DNA from: Agromyces intestinalis
GTDB taxonomy: Bacteria > Actinomycetota > Actinomycetes > Actinomycetales > Microbacteriaceae
Direction of reading: 5' to 3'
DNA length: 64,000 bases
NCBI RefSeq assembly: GCF_008365295.1
Contig: NZ_CP043505.1
Span: 2,976,001-3,040,000 of the forward strand
Part shown: one piece after another, positions 16,344 to 24,170 of the stretch
How the letters are laid out: every line of letters begins with the position of its first letter
Position numbering within the stretch: the first letter of the stretch is position 1
Translations under genes and position numbers: made by a program
The notes under the pieces: generated by a model
Database searches by the model: none
What the model was told of the DNA's origin: nothing
The model's input: the letters and a program-made list of their open reading frames with translations, nothing else

Positions 16344-16375
16344 CGAAACGCCCTGGCTTCGGCCGGGGCGTTTCG
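16344..16375 (+). terminator. Intrinsic terminator hairpin after tRNA-Ala
   Basis: CGAAACGCCC (16344-16353) pairs perfectly with GGGCGTTTCG (16366-16375). The inner TGGC/GCCG pairs are closed by a TTCG tetraloop. The U-tract is weak, as is common in high-GC actinobacteria. It separates the tRNA from the iron-uptake operon. Confidence 0.85.
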
Positions 16376-16410
16376 TCGTCTGCAGGTCCCCCGGGTCGCC
16401 CTGCGACGAG

Positions 16411-16454
16411 TTGCGACCGGGGCATCCCGTCGTACTAAGGTAAGGCTTGCCTCA
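16411..16454 (+). promoter_or_regulatory. DtxR/IdeR-type iron box overlapping the siderophore operon promoter
   Basis: TAAGGTAAGGCTTGCCTCA (16436-16454) matches the 19-bp DtxR/IdeR box TTAGGTTAGGCTAACCTAA at most positions and is itself a near-perfect dyad about G16445. A TTGCGA (16411-16416) and a TAAGGT (16436-16441) could be the -35 and -10, so an iron-loaded repressor bound here would block RNA polymerase. The importer ATG follows at 16480. Confidence 0.85.
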
Positions 16455-16479
16455 GCCAGCCGAACCTCGGAGTCCCCGC

Positions 16480-17475
16480 ATGCCCGCACGCCGTCTCACC
16501 GCCCTCGCTGCCGCTGCGGCCGCAGCCCTCGCACTCGCGGGCTGCTCGTCACCCGCCGCCGACGCCGAATCCGGCGAGGTCGCCTGGAGCTACGTGTCCG
16601 GCGACGGTACGACGTACACCGCCGACCACGTGCCGCAGCGCATCATCGCGCACGCGTACGCCGCGAAGGTGCTGATGGAGTTCGGCATCACGCCGGTCGG
16701 CATCTACGCCGACGGCGACCTCGACAGCGACGTGGGCCTGCAGGGCGTCGACTTCGAGGGCATCGAGGTGCTCGGCGAGGAGTGGGGCAAGATCGACGTC
16801 GAGAAGGCCGCGTCGCTGCAGCCCGACCTCATCGTCGGCGACTGGTGGCCGGTCGAAGAGGCCTACTCGGGCCTGGAGAGCGGCGTCGAGGAGTCGAGCA
16901 CGAAGCTCGCCGAGCTCGCGCCCGTGGTCGGCGCCGCACAGGGCGACTCGATCGTCGACCTCATCGAGGGGTACGCCGAGCTCGCCGAGTCGCTCGGCGC
17001 CGACACCGCGGTGATCGACGCCCAGCGCGCCGAGTTCGATGGCGCGGTCGCCGCCTTCCAGGAGGCGGTGGCGGGCAAGCCCGGCCTGACCGCGCTCGCG
17101 ATCAGCCCGTACGACGACAGCTACGCGATCGCCGTGCCCGAGTACGCGCCCGAGTTGCTCGACCTGCGGTCGTGGGGCCTCGACGTCATCGTGCCGAGCG
17201 AGCCCGACCCCGACTTCCCCTACTGGCAGACCCTGAGCTTCGAGAACGCCGACGCCTATCAGCCCGACGTGCTGCTGTTCGACGACCGCAACCACCCGGC
17301 GAACGAGCAGACGCTCGCCGACCAGCCGATCTCGTCGCAGATCGCGGCCTTCGCCGCCGGGCAGACCACGACCTGGCCGGCCTACTGGCTGCACACCTAC
17401 CCCGACTACACCGCCCAGCTGCAGTCGCTCACCGCGTTCGTCGAGGGTGCGAACCCCGACATCGTCGTCGAGTGA
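16480..17475 (+). CDS. Iron-siderophore ABC transporter substrate-binding lipoprotein
   Basis: 331 residues. The signal peptide MPARRLTALA...LALAGC has lipobox Cys22, so it is exported and lipidated on the outer face of the membrane. The Fe3+-siderophore-binding (TroA/FepB) domain starts near residue 50 (VPQRIIAHAYAAKVLMEFGITPVG) and includes LQPDLIVGDWWP and a C-terminal LQSLTAFVEGANPDI. It delivers ferric siderophore to the two permeases directly downstream. The DtxR-like box upstream implies repression under iron-replete conditions. The siderophore type cannot be told. Confidence 0.93.
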   Translation: MPARRLTALAAAAAAALALAGCSSPAADAESGEVAWSYVSGDGTTYTADHVPQRIIAHAYAAKVLMEFGITPVGIYADGDLDSDVGLQGVDFEGIEVLGEEWGKIDVEKAASLQPDLIVGDWWPVEEAYSGLESGVEESSTKLAELAPVVGAAQGDSIVDLIEGYAELAESLGADTAVIDAQRAEFDGAVAAFQEAVAGKPGLTALAISPYDDSYAIAVPEYAPELLDLRSWGLDVIVPSEPDPDFPYWQTLSFENADAYQPDVLLFDDRNHPANEQTLADQPISSQIAAFAAGQTTTWPAYWLHTYPDYTAQLQSLTAFVEGANPDIVVE

Positions 17476-17488
17476 GCCGGGCCGTCGA

Positions 17489-18502
17489 ATGACCGCGACC
17501 GCCGCTCGCCCGACCGCCCGCCATCGCGGCGGGCTCGGGCTCGCGGCGGCCCTCGCGGTCTCGCTGCTCGCACTCGGCGCCGCCTGCGCGGCGAGCATCC
17601 TGCTCGGATCCCGGGCGATCACCGCCGGCGGCGCCCTCACGCCGACCGAGCTCACCGTGCTGTTCGATATGCGCGTGCCGCGCACGGTGCTCGGCCTCCT
17701 CATCGGCGCGGCGCTCGCGGTGAGCGGGGCGCTGCTGCAGGGGGTGGCGCGCAACCCGCTCGCCGACCCCGGGGTGCTCGGCATCAACTCCGGGGCCGCG
17801 CTCGCCGTGGTCGCCGCAGTGACCGTGGCCGGCTCGGGCGCGGTCGGCGCAGCGGTGTGGTTCGCGTTCCTCGGCGCGGGCGTCGCGACGGTCACGGTCT
17901 ACGGCATTGCGTCGTTCGGGCGCGAAGGGGCGACGCCGACCAAGCTCGCCCTCGCGGGGGTGGTCGTCACCGCGGCCGCGTCGTCGCTGACCTCGGCCAT
18001 CGTGCTCATGAACGTCGACGCGCTGAACGAGTTGCGGTTCTGGCAGGTCGGTGCGCTGGCCGGTCGGTACTGGCCGGTGATCGGCCAGCTCTGGCCGTTC
18101 CTCGTCGGCGGCCTGGTGGTCGCGATGCTCGCGGCGCGCCCGTTGAACGCGCTCGCGCTCGGCGACGATCTCGCCCGCTCGCTTGGCACGCGAGTGCGGC
18201 TGACGCGGGGAGTCCTGTTCGCGATCGTCGCGGTGCTCTGCGGCGCCGCGACCGCGGCGTGCGGCCCGATCGCGTTCGTCGGGCTCATGGTGCCGCACCT
18301 GGCGCGCCTGCTCGCCGGGCCCGACTACCGCTGGATCCTGCCGTTCAGCCTGGTGCTCGGCCCGACGCTGCTGCTCGCGTGCGACGTGCTCGGGCGAATG
18401 GTCATCGCGCCGGCCGAAGTGCAGGTCGGAGTCATCGTGGGCATCGTCGGCGCGCCCGTGTTCGTCGCGCTGGTGCGGATGCGACGGAGCGTCGAGCTGT
18501 GA
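17489..18502 (+). CDS. FecCD-family siderophore ABC permease, subunit 1
   Basis: 337 residues, about nine to ten TM helices. Diagnostic FecCD features are DMRVPRTVLGLLIGAALAVSGALLQG near residues 55-80, NPLADPGVLGINSGAALAVV, and the cytoplasmic ATPase-coupling segment CGPIAFVGLMVPHLARLL. The start is the ATG at 17489, 13 bp after the binding-protein gene. It is coupled to the second permease by a GTGA overlap (18499-18502). Together the two form the heterodimeric membrane channel. Confidence 0.93.
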   Translation: MTATAARPTARHRGGLGLAAALAVSLLALGAACAASILLGSRAITAGGALTPTELTVLFDMRVPRTVLGLLIGAALAVSGALLQGVARNPLADPGVLGINSGAALAVVAAVTVAGSGAVGAAVWFAFLGAGVATVTVYGIASFGREGATPTKLALAGVVVTAAASSLTSAIVLMNVDALNELRFWQVGALAGRYWPVIGQLWPFLVGGLVVAMLAARPLNALALGDDLARSLGTRVRLTRGVLFAIVAVLCGAATAACGPIAFVGLMVPHLARLLAGPDYRWILPFSLVLGPTLLLACDVLGRMVIAPAEVQVGVIVGIVGAPVFVALVRMRRSVEL

Positions 18503-19608
18503 GCGCCACCGAGCAGACCCGCCCTGCCCGGCCGACGCCGCCGGGCGCATCGGGCGCATCGGGCGCATCGGGCGCATCGGGTGCGGCGGTCGCGGCAGGC
18601 GGGTTCCATGTCGACCGGATGTCGCGACGCCGACGTGCGGCGATCGTGACCGGCTCGCTCGCGGCGGTGTGCGCGGTGCTGTTCGTCACTTCGATGACCG
18701 TCGGCAGCGTGCTGCTGCCGCCGCTCGACGTGCTCGCCTCCGTGCTCGGCTTGGGCGACCCGTCGACCGACTTCATCGTGCGGGGCCTGCGCATGCCCCG
18801 GGCGATCACCGCCGTGCTGGTCGGGCTCGCGCTCGGAGCATCCGGCGCCGTATTCCAGCGGTTGCTGCGCAACCCGCTCGCAGCGCCCGACCTGATCGGC
18901 ATCTCGGCGGGCGCGAGCACCGCGACGGTCGCCGGGCTCACCCTGTTCGGACTCGGCGGGATCGGGCTCTCGGCGGCGGCGGTCGCCGGAGGACTCGGCG
19001 TGGCCGCGCTGGTGTTCCTGCTCGCGTGGCGCGGGGGACTCGTGGGCACTCGGTTCATTCTGATCGGTGTCGGCGTCGCGGCCGGGTGCGAGTCGATCAC
19101 GTCGTTCCTCATCGCGCGGGCCGACATCACCGACGCGCGTGCGGCGATGACCTGGCTGGTGGGGTCGGTCGGCATGGCGAGCGAGACCGACCTCGTCGTG
19201 CTCGCGATCGCGGTGCTCGTGCTGCTGCCGGCCGCCGCGGCCTGGACCCGTCGGCTCGGGGTGCTCGAGCTCGGCGGTGATCGCGCCAGCAGCCTCGGGC
19301 TGCGCGTCGACCGCGACACCGTGGTGCTGCTCGCGTTCGCGGTTGCGCTGGTCGCCCTGGCGACGGCGGCCGCCGGGCCGATCGCGTTCGTCGCGCTCAT
19401 GGCCGGCCCGGTCTCAGCACGGCTCCTCGGCCGCGCGGGCGACCGCGTCGTCGTGGCGGCGCTCGCTGGGGCGATCATCGTGCAGGTCGCCGACCTCGTG
19501 GCCCAGCACGCACTGCCGACGCCCATCTCGACCGGCATCGTCACCGGTCTGGTCGGCGCGCCGTACATCGCCTGGCTCCTGGTGCGGAGCGGAAAGGAGC
19601 GCGCATGA
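18499..19608 (+). CDS. FecCD-family siderophore ABC permease, subunit 2
   Basis: 369 residues. A GTG start overlaps the previous stop. The first ~35 residues form an unusual hydrophilic extension with a (Gly-Ala-Ser)4 run encoded by a perfect 9-bp tandem repeat. The FecCD domain follows: GLRMPRAITAVLVGLALGASGAVFQ, NPLAAPDLIGISAGAST and AGPIAFVALMAGPVSARLL. It ends four bases into the ATPase gene (ATGA). It partners with subunit 1 in ferric-siderophore import. Confidence 0.92.
   Translation: MSATEQTRPARPTPPGASGASGASGASGAAVAAGGFHVDRMSRRRRAAIVTGSLAAVCAVLFVTSMTVGSVLLPPLDVLASVLGLGDPSTDFIVRGLRMPRAITAVLVGLALGASGAVFQRLLRNPLAAPDLIGISAGASTATVAGLTLFGLGGIGLSAAAVAGGLGVAALVFLLAWRGGLVGTRFILIGVGVAAGCESITSFLIARADITDARAAMTWLVGSVGMASETDLVVLAIAVLVLLPAAAAWTRRLGVLELGGDRASSLGLRVDRDTVVLLAFAVALVALATAAAGPIAFVALMAGPVSARLLGRAGDRVVVAALAGAIIVQVADLVAQHALPTPISTGIVTGLVGAPYIAWLLVRSGKERA
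18544..18579 (+). repeat. Perfect 9-bp tandem repeat, four copies
   Basis: GGCGCATCG is repeated four times in frame, encoding (Gly-Ala-Ser)4 in the N-terminal extension of the second permease. The copies are identical, so the unit number is likely to vary between strains. Confidence 0.9.
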
Positions 19609-20420
19609 GCGCCGACCACGAACTCGACCTCCGCGAGCTGACGCTGGGATACGACGGTGCCGACATCGTGCGCGGGGTGTCCACGCGCATCCCGGCCGGC
19701 CGCATGACCGCGATCATCGGCGCCAATGCCTCGGGCAAGTCGACGCTGCTGCGCGGGGTTGCGCGCCTGCTCGCCCCGCGTGCGGGCGAGGTCGTGCTCG
19801 ACGGGGCATCCGTGCACGCCATGCGCCCGGCCGACCTGGCGCGCATCGTCGGGCTGCTGCCCCAGTCGCCGATCGCACCCGACTCGATCACCGTCGGCGA
19901 CCTGGTCGGCCGCGGCCGGTACCCGCACCAGGGCTGGTTCCGCCGGTGGACGGCCGCCGACGACGCCGCGGTCGATCGGGCGCTCGCGGCGACCGGAACC
20001 GCCGACCTGATGCGCCGTCGCGTGCTCGAGCTGTCGGGTGGCCAGCGCCAGCGGGTCTGGATCGCGATGGCTCTCGCGCAGGAGACCGACATCCTGCTGC
20101 TCGACGAGCCGACCACGTTCCTCGACGTGAACTACCAGGTCGAGGTGCTCGACCTGCTCGCCGATCTCAACCGAGAGCGGGGCACCACGGTCGTGATGGT
20201 CCTGCACGAGCTCGGCCTCGCCTGCCGATACGCCGACCACGTCATCGCGATGCGCGACGGTCGCATCATCGCCGAGGGTTCGCCGAACGCGGTCGTGACC
20301 GCGCCGCTCGTCGAGCGCGTCTTCGACCTGCGATGCGAGGTGATCGCCGACCCGCTGAGCGGAACGCCGCTCGTCATCCCAATCGGCCGGCACCGCACGC
20401 GCGCCGCGACCGCGAGGTGA
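19605..20420 (+). CDS. Siderophore ABC transporter ATP-binding protein (FepC/FecE-like)
   Basis: 271 residues. Walker A is GANASGKST (residues 39-47), the Q-loop is in VGLLPQSP, the signature LSGGQRQRVWIAMAL lies near residue 144, Walker B is ILLLDEPTTFLD, and the H-loop is in VMVLHELG. GRGRYPHQGWF in the helical part is the hallmark of the iron-siderophore subclass. It is the last gene of the four-gene importer operon. Its stop is two bases from that of the convergent microprotein gene. Confidence 0.95.
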   Translation: MSADHELDLRELTLGYDGADIVRGVSTRIPAGRMTAIIGANASGKSTLLRGVARLLAPRAGEVVLDGASVHAMRPADLARIVGLLPQSPIAPDSITVGDLVGRGRYPHQGWFRRWTAADDAAVDRALAATGTADLMRRRVLELSGGQRQRVWIAMALAQETDILLLDEPTTFLDVNYQVEVLDLLADLNRERGTTVVMVLHELGLACRYADHVIAMRDGRIIAEGSPNAVVTAPLVERVFDLRCEVIADPLSGTPLVIPIGRHRTRAATAR

Positions 20421-20422
20421 GG

Positions 20423-20551
20423 TCAGGCGGTGGCAGCGTGACCGGCGCAGCGCTCGGCGTCGGGCACCCCTGCGAGGGCCTGCTCGACATGCTCACCGCA
20501 GCCCGCCCACGTGACCTTGCCGCAGACGTCGCACGTGACGGGGTAGCACAT
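20423..20551 (-). CDS. Conserved Cys-rich microprotein (MCYPVTC family, 42 aa)
   Basis: Only 42 residues: MCYPVTCDVCGKVTWAGCGE, then HVEQALAGVPDAERCAGHAA and TA. Cys2, Cys7, Cys10, Cys18 and Cys35 plus His21 and His38 suggest a small zinc-binding fold. Very similar short proteins with the same CYPVTC-x-x-CGK-x-TWAGCG-x-H core are widespread in actinobacteria, to my knowledge without a known function. The family begins at the MCYP Met, so I chose the ATG at 20551, which has GAGAGG nine bases upstream, over the in-frame ATG at 20560. It is convergent with the siderophore ATPase gene. Confidence 0.85.
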   Translation of the reverse strand: MCYPVTCDVCGKVTWAGCGEHVEQALAGVPDAERCAGHAATA

Positions 20552-20571
20552 CCGGAGCATCCTCTCGTTCC

Positions 20572-20597
20572 GGCCGACCCGACCCGACGGGTCGGCC
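20572..20597. repeat. 10-bp perfect inverted repeat upstream of the microprotein
   Basis: GGCCGACCCG (20572-20581) and CGGGTCGGCC (20588-20597) are perfect inverted copies with a six-base loop. They lie 21 bases upstream of the microprotein ATG (minus strand) and 58 bases from the first -10 base of the plus-strand transporter. It could be an operator or a 5'-UTR hairpin. Confidence 0.6.
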
Positions 20598-20654
20598 CAA
20601 TCCGTTTCGACCGACTCGCAGCATACCCGGGGCGGTCTGGGAATCCGCACCGCC

Positions 20655-20660
20655 TAGGCT
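20655..20660 (+). promoter_or_regulatory. -10 element of leaderless MFS transporter
   Basis: TAGGCT ends seven bases before the ATG at 20668. There is no Shine-Dalgarno. Confidence 0.5.
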
Positions 20661-20667
20661 GAACCCG

Positions 20668-22143
20668 ATGTCGTCCCACGCGGTGCCCACCGGATCCATC
20701 CCGTTGACGCCGGCCAAGCGCTGGCGGGCGTACTGGGTGTGCGTGGCAGTGGCCGCGCTGACCATCCTCGACCTGACCAAGGTGAACGTGGGGCTGCCCT
20801 CGATCGAGGAGGCGTTCGGCGCCGGGTCGACCGAGCTGCAGCTCATCGTCTCGGGGTACGTGCTCACCTTCGGCTTGACGCTGGTGCCGGCGGGCCGGCT
20901 CGGCGACCAGCGTTCGCGCAAGACGCTGTTCGTCGTCGGCCTCTCGCTGTTCACCCTCGCGAGCATCGCGTGCGCGCTCGCACCGAGCGGCGTGTTCCTG
21001 CTCGTCGCCCGACTCGTGCAGGGCGTCGCGGCGGGCATCCAGATGCCGCAGGTGCTCGGCCTCGTACAGGAGCTGTTCCAGGGCGCCGAGCGCGGGCGCG
21101 CGTTCGGTATCTTCGGCGCCACGATCGGCCTGTCGACCGCGTTCGGGCCGACGCTCGGCGGCCTCCTGATCCTGCTCGGCGGACCTTCCGACGGCTGGCG
21201 GTGGATCTTCTGGATCAACGTCCCGCTCGCGCTCGCCGCGATCGCGCTGGCGATCTGGGTGCTGCCGCAGACGCGCCACGTGCAGCGAAAGCCCCTCGAG
21301 CTCGACCCGCTCGGCCTGCTGCTCTTCGCGGCCACCGTGGTCTCGCTGATGTGGCCCTTCCTCTTCACCACCGGTGCGCCGACCGACGACCCGGCCAGGT
21401 GGTGGCTGCTCGTCGTGTTCGTGCTCGCGCTCACCGCCTTCATCGCGTGGGAGCGGCGGTATGCCGCGTCGGGCAGGCACCCGCTCGTTCCGCTGTCGCT
21501 GTTCTCGGTCACCTCGTACCGCAACGGCACCATGCTCGCGACCGTCTACTTCGCTGCGCTGCCGTCGATGTTCCTGCTCACGACCCTCTACCTGCAGCAC
21601 GGCCTCGGCCTCGAGCCGGTGTTCGCCGGCATGGTGTCGATCGGGTTCGCGCTGCTCAGCGCCTTCACGTCGTGGCGCGGCGGCCTGCTCGTGGAGCGCT
21701 TGGGCCGCAAGCTCGTGGTGTGGGGCATCCTGATCCTGCTCGTCGGCATCGGCCTGCTGGTGGCCGCGGCGCTGCTCACCCCGCCCGAGATCACGCCGTG
21801 GGCGATGGCCGCTGCGATGACGGTCGGCGGTTTCGGCGGCGGCCTCGTGATCTCGCCGAACCAGACGTTGGCGCTCGCCGACATCCCGGTGCGCCAGGGC
21901 GGACTCGCCGGCTCGGTCGGCCAGCTCGGTCAGCGCATCGGCACTGCGGTGGGCACGGCGGTCGCGCTCTCGCTCTTCTATGCGACGATCTTCCGCGAGG
22001 CCGACGGCGAGCCCGACCTCGGCGTCTACCACGACGCGTACGGACTCGGCATGATCGCGGTCGCGGTGCTGGTCGCGGTCGCGCTCGGCATCGGAGTGCT
22101 CGACCTCGGTGCGCGTCGGCGCCAGCGCCGCGCGTTCGAGTAG
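20668..22143 (+). CDS. MFS transporter, DHA2 (EmrB/QacA-like, 14 TM) drug exporter
   Basis: 491 residues. TM1 (YWVCVAVAALTILDLTKVNVGLPSI) contains the DHA2 motif D1, LD-x-T-x-VNVALP-like. Motif A, GRLGDQRSRKTLF, follows TM2. The length and TM pattern fit 14 TMs. Substrates are typically lipophilic cations or antibiotics driven by proton motive force; the exact substrate is unknown. It is likely transcribed alone from the leaderless promoter at 20655. The next gene is convergent. Confidence 0.9.
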   Translation: MSSHAVPTGSIPLTPAKRWRAYWVCVAVAALTILDLTKVNVGLPSIEEAFGAGSTELQLIVSGYVLTFGLTLVPAGRLGDQRSRKTLFVVGLSLFTLASIACALAPSGVFLLVARLVQGVAAGIQMPQVLGLVQELFQGAERGRAFGIFGATIGLSTAFGPTLGGLLILLGGPSDGWRWIFWINVPLALAAIALAIWVLPQTRHVQRKPLELDPLGLLLFAATVVSLMWPFLFTTGAPTDDPARWWLLVVFVLALTAFIAWERRYAASGRHPLVPLSLFSVTSYRNGTMLATVYFAALPSMFLLTTLYLQHGLGLEPVFAGMVSIGFALLSAFTSWRGGLLVERLGRKLVVWGILILLVGIGLLVAAALLTPPEITPWAMAAAMTVGGFGGGLVISPNQTLALADIPVRQGGLAGSVGQLGQRIGTAVGTAVALSLFYATIFREADGEPDLGVYHDAYGLGMIAVAVLVAVALGIGVLDLGARRRQRRAFE

Positions 22144-22154
22144 CGCTCCAGGGC

Positions 22155-22814
22155 TCAGGCGGCGCGCGCGGCGGGCTGCGTGGACGGCGTGAGCAGGGCG
22201 CCCAGTTCGGCGCAGCTCAGTTCACGGCCGAAGATCGGATGCCCCGGCTCGAGTTCGACGCCGTGCGCGAGGGCGCCGCCGTCGACGGGATCGAATCCGA
22301 TCGCGTCGATGATGCGGGCGACCACGGCGCGGGCGTCGGGGTCGTCGCCGACGACGGCGAGCGCCCGCCGCAGCGACGAGCCGGGCGGCATGCTGTCGTC
22401 TTCCATCTCGTGGTAGCCGAGGTGGTTGAGGCTCTTCACGACCCGTGCGGCGGGGTTGCGGGCGGCGTTGATCTCGCTCGTCGATCGCGGGTCGTCGTCG
22501 ATCTCGGCGAGATTGCCGTCGATCGGCGGCCAGTAGTTCATGGCGTCGACGACGACCTTGTCGCCGAATCGCTGCCAGGGCACGGTGGCCGCCTTGCCGA
22601 ACGGCACGGCGACGATGACGACGTCGGCCGCGTCGACGAGCGCGTCGGGGGTCGCTACCTCGGCGCCGGGGGCGACGACGCCGACGACCAGGTCGAGGGC
22701 GGTCTGTCGCGGCGAGCCCGCGATGAGCACGCGGTGCCCGGATGCCACGAGCAGCCGTGCGAGCGCGGTGCCGACCTTGCCGGCGCCGAAGATCCCGATG
22801 ACGGGTCGCTCCAT
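22155..22814 (-). CDS. NADPH-dependent F420 reductase-like dinucleotide-binding protein
   Basis: 219 residues. The N-terminal GIFGAGKVGTALARLLVASGHRV is a Rossmann loop (GxGxxG) of the NADP oxidoreductase coenzyme-F420-dependent (FNO/YqcI-like, F420_oxidored) family. VVIVAVPFGKAA and VVVDAMNYW follow as in NAD-binding domain 2 proteins. Proteins of this group either reduce F420 with NADPH or are general NADP-binding reductases. The next gene is a luciferase-like flavin/F420 enzyme, a suggestive pairing (divergent, 213 bp apart). Without other F420 genes in view, cofactor use is inferred. Confidence 0.8.
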   Translation of the reverse strand: MERPVIGIFGAGKVGTALARLLVASGHRVLIAGSPRQTALDLVVGVVAPGAEVATPDALVDAADVVIVAVPFGKAATVPWQRFGDKVVVDAMNYWPPIDGNLAEIDDDPRSTSEINAARNPAARVVKSLNHLGYHEMEDDSMPPGSSLRRALAVVGDDPDARAVVARIIDAIGFDPVDGGALAHGVELEPGHPIFGRELSCAELGALLTPSTQPAARAA

Positions 22815-23027
22815 GGTCTGCGTGTCCTCTCCGAGAGATCGAATGCGAGAGGCATCCGATTCGATGCATCCGTATGCAGAAAACGCGCGCGACGCTGCGC
22901 CGCATTCCCATGCGGCTTGCGTCCATCCTCCCACTGGCCGCCGCAGCGCGGCTGGGAATAGTCTCGGGTGGGGGCTGGTTCCGGCATGTCGATGCATGAG
23001 CATGGAACCTCGGAGAGGATGCGACGG

Positions 23028-24170
23028 ATGCCACGTCAGTACGAATTCGGACTCGACACGTTCGGCGACGTGACCGCCGGCCCCGACGGCGCCCCGCTTC
23101 CGCACGCGCAGGTGCTGCGCAACGTGGTCGACGAGGCCGTGCTCGCCGACCGGCTCGGCCTCGACTTCTTCGGCATCGGCGAGCACCACCGGCACGAGTT
23201 CGCCGTCTCCGCGCCCGACGTGGTGCTCGCCGCGATCGCGAGCCGCACCGAGCGCATCCACCTCGGTTCGGCGGTCACGGTGCTGAGCAGCGACGACCCC
23301 GTGCGCGTGTTCCAACGCTTCTCGACGCTCGATGCGGTGTCGAACGGCCGGGCCGAGGTGATTCTCGGCCGAGGTTCGTTCATCGAGTCGTTCCCGCTGT
23401 TCGGGTACGACCTGAGCCAGTACCAGGAACTCTTCGAAGAGAAGCTGCAGCTCTTCGCCGCGCTGCTCACGCAGGAGCCGGTGACCTGGGCCGGCACGCT
23501 GCGCCCCCCGCTGACCGACCAGCTCGTGTACCCGCCCGTCGAGCACGGGCGCCTGAAGACCTGGGTCGGCGTCGGCGGCAGCCCGGAGTCGGTCGTGCGT
23601 GCGGCGAACTACGGTCTTCCGCTCGTGCTCGCCATCATCGGGGGCAGCCCCGCGCGCTTCGCGCCGCTCGCCGACCTCTACCGGCGCGCGCTCGAGCAGT
23701 TCGGCCACGACCCGCAGCCGATCGCGGTGCACTCGCCCGGCCTCATCGCCGAGACCGACGCCGCCGCCCTCGACACCCTCTGGCCGCACTACGAGGTGAT
23801 CATCAACCGCATCGGCCGCGAGCGCGGCTGGGGCCCCGCGACCCGCGCGCACTTCGAGGCCGAGGCGAGCGAGCACGGCGCGCTCTACGCGGGGTCGCCC
23901 GAGACCGTCGCGCAGAAGATCGCCGCGGCGATGCGCTCGATCGGCGCGACCCGGTTCGACCTCAAGTACTCGAACGGCACGCTGCCGCACGAGGTGATGA
24001 GCGAGAGCATCGAGCGCTACGCGACCCAGGTCGTGCCGCGCGTGCGCGAACTGCTCGCCGAGCAGGACGACGCCGAGCCCGATGCCGCCGAGCCCGATGC
24101 CGCCGAGCCCGATGCCCGCGCCGGCTCCGACGCATCCGCTACACCGGCGGACGCACCGCCTGCCTCCTGA
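23028..24170 (+). CDS. LLM-class (luciferase-like) flavin-dependent oxidoreductase
   Basis: 380 residues. The bacterial-luciferase fold is shown by YEFGLDTFGDV at the N-terminus, LGLDFFGIGEHHRHEFAVSAP (EHH motif ~residue 49), IHLGSAVTVLSSDDPVRVFQ, LILGRGSF-like VILGRGSFIESF, and the C-terminal SPETVAQKIAAAMRSIG. Such enzymes use FMN or F420 for monooxygenation or reductions. The ATG at 23028 has AGAGG nine bases upstream and is preferred over the ATG at 23019. The last ~30 residues are a low-complexity Ala/Glu/Pro/Asp tail formed by a 15-bp tandem repeat. The final 32 bp overlap the convergent antiporter gene. Confidence 0.9.
   Translation: MPRQYEFGLDTFGDVTAGPDGAPLPHAQVLRNVVDEAVLADRLGLDFFGIGEHHRHEFAVSAPDVVLAAIASRTERIHLGSAVTVLSSDDPVRVFQRFSTLDAVSNGRAEVILGRGSFIESFPLFGYDLSQYQELFEEKLQLFAALLTQEPVTWAGTLRPPLTDQLVYPPVEHGRLKTWVGVGGSPESVVRAANYGLPLVLAIIGGSPARFAPLADLYRRALEQFGHDPQPIAVHSPGLIAETDAAALDTLWPHYEVIINRIGRERGWGPATRAHFEAEASEHGALYAGSPETVAQKIAAAMRSIGATRFDLKYSNGTLPHEVMSESIERYATQVVPRVRELLAEQDDAEPDAAEPDAAEPDARAGSDASATPADAPPAS
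24072..24116 (+). repeat. Perfect 15-bp tandem repeat, three copies
   Basis: GCCGAGCCCGATGCC occurs three times in frame and encodes (Ala-Glu-Pro-Asp-Ala)3 in the tail of the luciferase-like protein. It is likely to vary in copy number. Confidence 0.9.
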
